The translations under genes were made by a program, and so were the position numbers. The notes below the pieces were generated by a model. The model worked only from the letters and a program-made list of their open reading frames with translations, did not search any database and was not told the origin of the DNA. 7,522 nucleotides of DNA from JASFJH01 sp050117725 (lineage in GTDB: Bacteria > Pseudomonadota > Gammaproteobacteria > AKS1): positions 1 to 7,522 of the forward strand of contig JASFME010000113.1 in the NCBI GenBank assembly GCA_050117725.1, in the 5' to 3' direction. Positions 4,720-7,522 of this stretch are shown piece by piece. Numbering within the stretch: position 1 is the stretch's first letter; each line of letters begins with the position of its first letter.

Positions 4720-5694
4720 CTATTTACGGGTAGTGGCCTTTTTCCGGGTGGTGGCAGGTTTCTTTTGCCGCTTGCCCGTGACGACCGTCTGCACGGTATT
4801 GGGCAGATTGGCAAGGATGATATCGGCGAAGGCCTGCAACGCGGCCCGCCGTGGGAAGCTGTGGCGGAATACGAGTGACACGCGCCGCGAGGCATGTGCC
4901 ATGCTCAGTGGCTGCGCGACCACGCCGCTGCCCGTGGTCCAGGAGCCGCGCATTGCCAGAGCCGGCACGAGGGTGATACCGAAACCGGCGCCGACCAACT
5001 GGAGCAGCGTTTCCAGACTGGCGGCGCGCAGATCGGCCATCTCGCCCTGCGCCTGCCGTTCCTTTATATGGCAGACGTCCATCGCCTGTTTCGCCAGGCA
5101 GTGACCCTCGGCCAGCAACAGCAGGTTTTCCTTGTCCAGGTCGCGTCGCGTGATTTTCTCTTTCGCATAGAAGTCGTGCTTGCGCGGATAGGCGACCCAG
5201 AACGGCTCGTCAAACAGGGGCAGGCTTTCCAGGTCCTGTTCCTCGACCGGCGTGGCAAGCAGGGCGGCATCGATTTCGTGATTGCGCAGTCGCGTGAGCA
5301 GGGTATCGGTCAATTCTTCGGACAGCACGAGTTGCATCTGCGGGTGCTGTTTCTTCAATGGCGCCAGAATCAACGGCATCAGGTAGGGGCTCAGGGTCGG
5401 GATCGCGCCGATGCGCAGCGGCCCGGCCAGCGGATCCTGCTGGGCGCGCGCCAACTGCTCGATGGCATCGGCCTGTTCCATGATCTGTCGCGCATGGGCC
5501 AGGATGGCTTCGCCGACGGGCGTGATCTCCACCGTACGGCTGGTGCGTTCGAAAATGGCGACGCCGAGCTCTTCCTCGAGCTTCTTGATCTGTCCGCTCA
5601 GCGTGGGTTGGCTGACAAAACAGCGCTCTGCCGCCTTGCCGAAGTGATGGGTCTCGGCCACCGCAATGATGTATTTCAGGTCACGCAGGTTCAT
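4720..5694 (-). CDS. oxyR: Peroxide-sensing LysR-type regulator OxyR
   Basis: A 324-residue LysR-family regulator. Residues 1-60 form the winged helix-turn-helix (FGKAAERCFVSQPTLSGQIKKLE). Residues about 92-300 form the effector domain. The peroxide-sensing cysteines lie in GHCLAKQAMDVC at residues 199 and 208, exactly the E. coli OxyR positions, so disulfide sensing should be intact. The ATG at 5694 gives MNLRDLKYI, the family-standard start (E. coli MNIRDLEYL); a TTG at 5706 would add four residues but falls inside the operator. Oddly, the C-terminus ends in a Lys/Arg/Thr tail, KRQKKPATTRKKATTRK, with an imperfect ATTRK repeat that is not in E. coli OxyR. Downstream at 161 bp is the DUF2061 gene with an OxyR site between. 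A fragment of a second oxyR lies at 1955-1990. Confidence 0.95.
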   Translation of the reverse strand: MNLRDLKYIIAVAETHHFGKAAERCFVSQPTLSGQIKKLEEELGVAIFERTSRTVEITPVGEAILAHARQIMEQADAIEQLARAQQDPLAGPLRIGAIPTLSPYLMPLILAPLKKQHPQMQLVLSEELTDTLLTRLRNHEIDAALLATPVEEQDLESLPLFDEPFWVAYPRKHDFYAKEKITRRDLDKENLLLLAEGHCLAKQAMDVCHIKERQAQGEMADLRAASLETLLQLVGAGFGITLVPALAMRGSWTTGSGVVAQPLSMAHASRRVSLVFRHSFPRRAALQAFADIILANLPNTVQTVVTGKRQKKPATTRKKATTRK

Positions 5695-5705
5695 GCTCTT
5701 TACCA

Positions 5706-5720
5706 ATAGGTGTTACCTAT
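5706..5720 (-). promoter_or_regulatory. OxyR autoregulatory half-operator
   Basis: ATAGGTGTTACCTAT is a perfect 15-base match to the OxyR half-operator ATAG-n-T-nnn-A-n-CTAT. Seven bases further out the second half is degenerate (GTAT, then CGAT at 5739-5742). It covers the predicted oxyR transcription start and ends 11 bases before the oxyR ATG, so bound OxyR should repress its own gene. It also lies 57 bp upstream of gpmA. Confidence 0.75.
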
Positions 5721-5726
5721 AACAAC

Positions 5727-5754
5727 AGTATAAATAAACGATTTAAATTATCAA
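5727..5754 (-). promoter_or_regulatory. oxyR promoter
   Basis: Minus-strand -35 TTGATA (5754-5749) and -10 TATACT (5732-5727), each five of six against the sigma-70 consensus, are spaced by 16 bp. The predicted start near 5720 falls in the OxyR half-operator, giving a leader of about 26 bases. Confidence 0.7.
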
Positions 5755-5762
5755 TTCCGCAA

Positions 5763-5796
5763 GGCTATTGTAAGACCATGAAAACAGACAATAGCC
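5763..5796 (+). repeat. Inverted repeat around the first gpmA start codon
   Basis: GGCTATTG (5763-5770) and CAATAGCC (5789-5796) are perfect 8-base complements, 18 bases apart. In mRNA they could form a hairpin whose loop holds the AUG at 5778. This may hinder that start or favour the in-frame AUG at 5814. As DNA it could also be a binding site. Confidence 0.5.
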
Positions 5797-6542
5797 AAAC
5801 AAAATTTGATGCAATGCAGCACGACACAGTCCCTGTGGTGCTGATCCGCCACGCGCAGAGCCAGTGGAACCGGGAGAACCGTTTCACCGGCTGGGCGAAC
5901 CCACCGCTGACAGAGGCCGGTATTGCCGAGGCGATACAGGCCGGCGAATGGTTGCATCGACACGGCTATCGTTTTGATGTGGCCTGGAGTTCCCGGCTGC
6001 AACGCGCCATCACCACGCTGGATATCCTGCTCGAACAAATCGGGCAACAGGACATTTCACGACAGCAGGACTGGCGTCTTAACGAACGTCACTATGGTGT
6101 GTTGCAGGGTGTCGACAAGGTCAAGGCCGCGGCACAGGTTGGTGAACAACAGGTATGGCGCTGGCGGCGAGGTTATGAGGACAAGGCCATGCCCCTGTTG
6201 AAGTCCGATCCGGCTCACCCGGGCAACGACCCGCTGTATGCCGACATCGCGCCACATCTGTTACCGGCGGTTGAAAACCTGGCCGAGACACGGGCGCGTG
6301 CCATGATGTTCTGGCAGGAACATGTGGCACCACGTATTAAAAGGGGCGAGCGTGTACTGATCAGCGCGCATGGCAATACGCTGCGGGCTATGCTCATGGA
6401 CCTGGCGGGTATGAGTGTGCAACAGGTAGAAGGTTTTGAAATCCCTACTGCCACGCCCATCCTGTATCGATTTGATCATAATGGCCAGCCACTCGACTGG
6501 CGTTATCTGAATGGTGATCTCGATATGGCCAGGTCCGCATAG
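5778..6542 (+). CDS. gpmA: 2,3-bisphosphoglycerate-dependent phosphoglycerate mutase
   Basis: A 254-residue histidine-phosphatase-fold enzyme interconverting 3- and 2-phosphoglycerate in glycolysis/gluconeogenesis. Seen in order: LIRHAQSQWN with catalytic His25 (normally RHGE or RHGQ; here Ala replaces the Gly), NRFTGW (34-39), SSRLQRAI (71-78), LNERHYGVLQG with the proton-donor Glu103, WRWRRGYE (127-134) and SAHGNTLRAM with the second catalytic His198. The ERHYG and WRRG segments separate it from the shorter phosphatase/CobC relatives. The start is uncertain: ATG 5778 adds a 12-residue polar leader; ATG 5814 gives MQHDTVPVVLIRH, closer to the usual family start. Neither has a strong ribosome site. 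It is divergent from oxyR with only 57-83 bp between them, so promoters and the OxyR site are shared space. Confidence 0.92.
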   Translation: MKTDNSQTKFDAMQHDTVPVVLIRHAQSQWNRENRFTGWANPPLTEAGIAEAIQAGEWLHRHGYRFDVAWSSRLQRAITTLDILLEQIGQQDISRQQDWRLNERHYGVLQGVDKVKAAAQVGEQQVWRWRRGYEDKAMPLLKSDPAHPGNDPLYADIAPHLLPAVENLAETRARAMMFWQEHVAPRIKRGERVLISAHGNTLRAMLMDLAGMSVQQVEGFEIPTATPILYRFDHNGQPLDWRYLNGDLDMARSA

Positions 6543-6574
6543 CATGGGCCTGTATTGCAGATAAAGGATATGGT

Positions 6575-6589
6575 ATGAAAATACACTAG
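6575..6589 (+). other. Four-codon mini-frame (MKIH) with ribosome site
   Basis: In the 84-bp gap between gpmA and the DUF488 gene, AAAGGA (6563-6568) is followed at good spacing by ATG AAA ATA CAC TAG. The only good Shine-Dalgarno in the gap thus serves a four-codon frame rather than the next gene, whose own site is weak. It may be a leader/coupling element, a broken gene start, or chance. Confidence 0.25.
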
Positions 6590-6626
6590 GGAAAAACCTG
6601 ATACAGCGATCCCGGGACAATAACAA

Positions 6627-7166
6627 ATGACAACCCTGTATACCGTTGGTCACAGTAACAGACCGCTTGAAGAGTTTATGACTTTACTCAAGCGGGCTGG
6701 CATCCAGACGCTGGTCGATGTGCGTGCCCGCCCGCAGTCAAAACATAACCCGCAATTCAATGAAGACAGTTTGCGGTCTGCCTGTGAAGCGGCAGGCATT
6801 ATGTATCACTGGGCGGGGCGGCAACTCGGGGGCATGCGCAAGGCGTCTGGCGATTCGCCGCATATTGCGCTGGATGCGGGCTTGCGCGGCTATGCCGACT
6901 ATATGCAGACCCCGGATTTTGAACGGGCGGCGAGCCAGTTAATCAATCCTGGTCGCAAGGCGCCTGTGGCCTTTATGTGCGCTGAAAAAGATCCCCTGCA
7001 ATGCCACCGTTCATTAATCAGCGACTATTTATTGCTTCAAGGCGTCGAGGTGGTACATTTAATCGATAACGACAGGCAACAACCGCATATGTTGCGCCCG
7101 GAGGCGCGGCGTGAATCGGCGGCATTGATTTATGATCGCAATGTCACCGGCGAGCTGGATATTTGA
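6627..7166 (+). CDS. DUF488 family protein
   Basis: A 179-residue cytosolic protein with the full DUF488 motif series: TVGHSN (6-11), VDVRARPQSKHNPQF (30-44, the family's 'DVR-x-x-P-x-S-x-x-NP-x-F'), GGMRK (68-72), GYADYM (88-93), FMCAEKDPLQCHR (116-128) and a final VVHLI. The paired Cys118 and Cys126-His127-Arg128 are the conserved, probably functional residues; the biochemical role of the family is not established. The start at 6627 places TLYTVGHSN at the usual position, but the ribosome site is weak (GGGA, 10 bases away). It lies 84 bp after gpmA and 30 bp before the ABM-domain gene, so it is probably cotranscribed with the latter. Confidence 0.9.
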   Translation: MTTLYTVGHSNRPLEEFMTLLKRAGIQTLVDVRARPQSKHNPQFNEDSLRSACEAAGIMYHWAGRQLGGMRKASGDSPHIALDAGLRGYADYMQTPDFERAASQLINPGRKAPVAFMCAEKDPLQCHRSLISDYLLLQGVEVVHLIDNDRQQPHMLRPEARRESAALIYDRNVTGELDI

Positions 7167-7196
7167 TAACAAGTCGAAAGAGAAGGGGGGCACTGT

Positions 7197-7493
7197 ATGC
7201 AGGTCACTATTGTCCATGTGCATGTGAAAGCAGAAAACGTCGACGCCTTTATCGAGGCGACCCGCAAGAACTACGAAGCCTCTGTCCAGGAGGCGGGTAA
7301 CCGGCGTTTTGATATCCTGCAGTCGAGTGATGACCCGACACGTTTTGCCCTGTACGAGGCCTACGCGACTGCCGGGGATGCTGCGGCGCACAAGAAAACC
7401 GCGCATTATCTCGAATGGCGCGAGACCGTGGCTGACTGGATGGCCTCACCCCGTTTGGGTATTCCCTATGATGCAATATTCCCTGACGCATAA
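7197..7493 (+). CDS. ABM-domain protein, LsrG-like
   Basis: A 98-residue single-domain protein of the antibiotic-biosynthesis monooxygenase (dimeric alpha-beta barrel) superfamily. It is closest in pattern to LsrG (96 residues in E. coli), which isomerises phosphorylated autoinducer-2. Shared features are the VTIVHVHVKAENVDAFIEA start, REAGN-like EAGNRRFDILQS, DPTRFALYEAY and the HKKTAHYLEW segment with its His, followed by MASPR. The ATG at 7197 has a G-rich ribosome site (AAGGGGGG) six bases upstream. No lsr transport or kinase genes are visible, so a different small-molecule substrate, such as a quinol or a reactive aldehyde/keto compound, is just as possible. It sits 30 bp after the DUF488 gene and about 18 bp before a possible further gene. 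Confidence 0.88.
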   Translation: MQVTIVHVHVKAENVDAFIEATRKNYEASVQEAGNRRFDILQSSDDPTRFALYEAYATAGDAAAHKKTAHYLEWRETVADWMASPRLGIPYDAIFPDA

Positions 7494-7511
7494 GCAGACA
7501 GGTTTGAGATT

Positions 7512-7522
7512 ATGAATCCCTT
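7512..7522 (+). CDS. Possible start of a further gene, cut by the window end
   Basis: An ATG at 7512 (M-N-P...) lies 18 bases after the ABM-domain stop, with AGG and GAG upstream as weak ribosome-site candidates. The spacing fits an operon, but only three codons are visible, so nothing can be said of the product. Confidence 0.25.

Noticed and set aside
5704..5706. TTG start for OxyR adding MVKS
   Set aside because: It falls in the operator/transcription start, leaves almost no leader, and ATG 5694 gives the standard OxyR N-terminus with Cys199/Cys208 numbering.
4894..5709. A 271-codon open frame opposite oxyR
   Set aside because: Antisense shadow of a well-supported oxyR; no recognisable domain and no ribosome site of note.
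6543..6626. Promoter for the DUF488 gene in the gap after gpmA
   Set aside because: TTGCAG at about 6555 has no acceptable -10 at 16-18 bp; the gap holds only the four-codon mini-frame.

Overview
The window looks like a gammaproteobacterial chromosome segment. It is moderately GC-rich and its proteins resemble E. coli-type Fbp, Gor, OxyR and GpmA. The OxyR redox cysteines fall at residues 199 and 208, exactly the E. coli numbering. No transposase, phage gene or CRISPR array is visible. The genus cannot be fixed from the sequence alone.

Layout. On the + strand, 1-813 is the 3' part of a class 1 fructose-1,6-bisphosphatase gene, closed by a strong bidirectional terminator (832-866). A short stretch resembling the 5' half of a tRNA follows. 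From about 918 to 5754 everything reads on the minus strand. In transcription order this is: oxyR with its own promoter and an OxyR-type operator; a second OxyR operator and promoter at 4606-4671; a small DUF2061 membrane protein; a hybrid peroxiredoxin-glutaredoxin; a hairpin plus terminator; glutathione reductase (gor); a 600-bp 'ghost'; and a GNAT acetyltransferase. Divergently from oxyR, the + strand carries gpmA (2,3-BPG-dependent phosphoglycerate mutase), a DUF488 protein, a small LsrG-like ABM-domain protein and perhaps the start of one more gene.

How the genes work together. OxyR senses peroxide. The Prx-Grx hybrid reduces peroxides using glutathione, and Gor recycles the oxidised glutathione. 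Together they form a self-contained peroxide-response unit. The perfect OxyR half-site over the oxyR start region suggests autorepression.

Main discovery. The region 1388-1990 is a collapsed second copy of the whole oxyR - DUF2061 - prx/grx - gor unit. In the same order and orientation it holds an oxyR 3' fragment, an OxyR operator, a promoter, the DUF2061 ribosome site and first codons fused in frame to the last codons of the glutaredoxin, a C/U-loop hairpin, a terminator, and the first codons of a gor relic. Protein-coding content is almost gone. The regulatory parts are kept: all 16 operator tetranucleotide bases match, the 17-bp promoter spacing and the Shine-Dalgarno spacing match, both terminator hairpins are present, and one hairpin differs by a paired (compensatory) base change. 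The best reading is an ancestral tandem duplication whose downstream copy decayed into a roughly 250-nt OxyR-controlled transcript. That transcript could be a small RNA with UCCUCC (anti-Shine-Dalgarno) loops and/or a 35-codon mini-gene. This is inference from sequence and would need RNA data.
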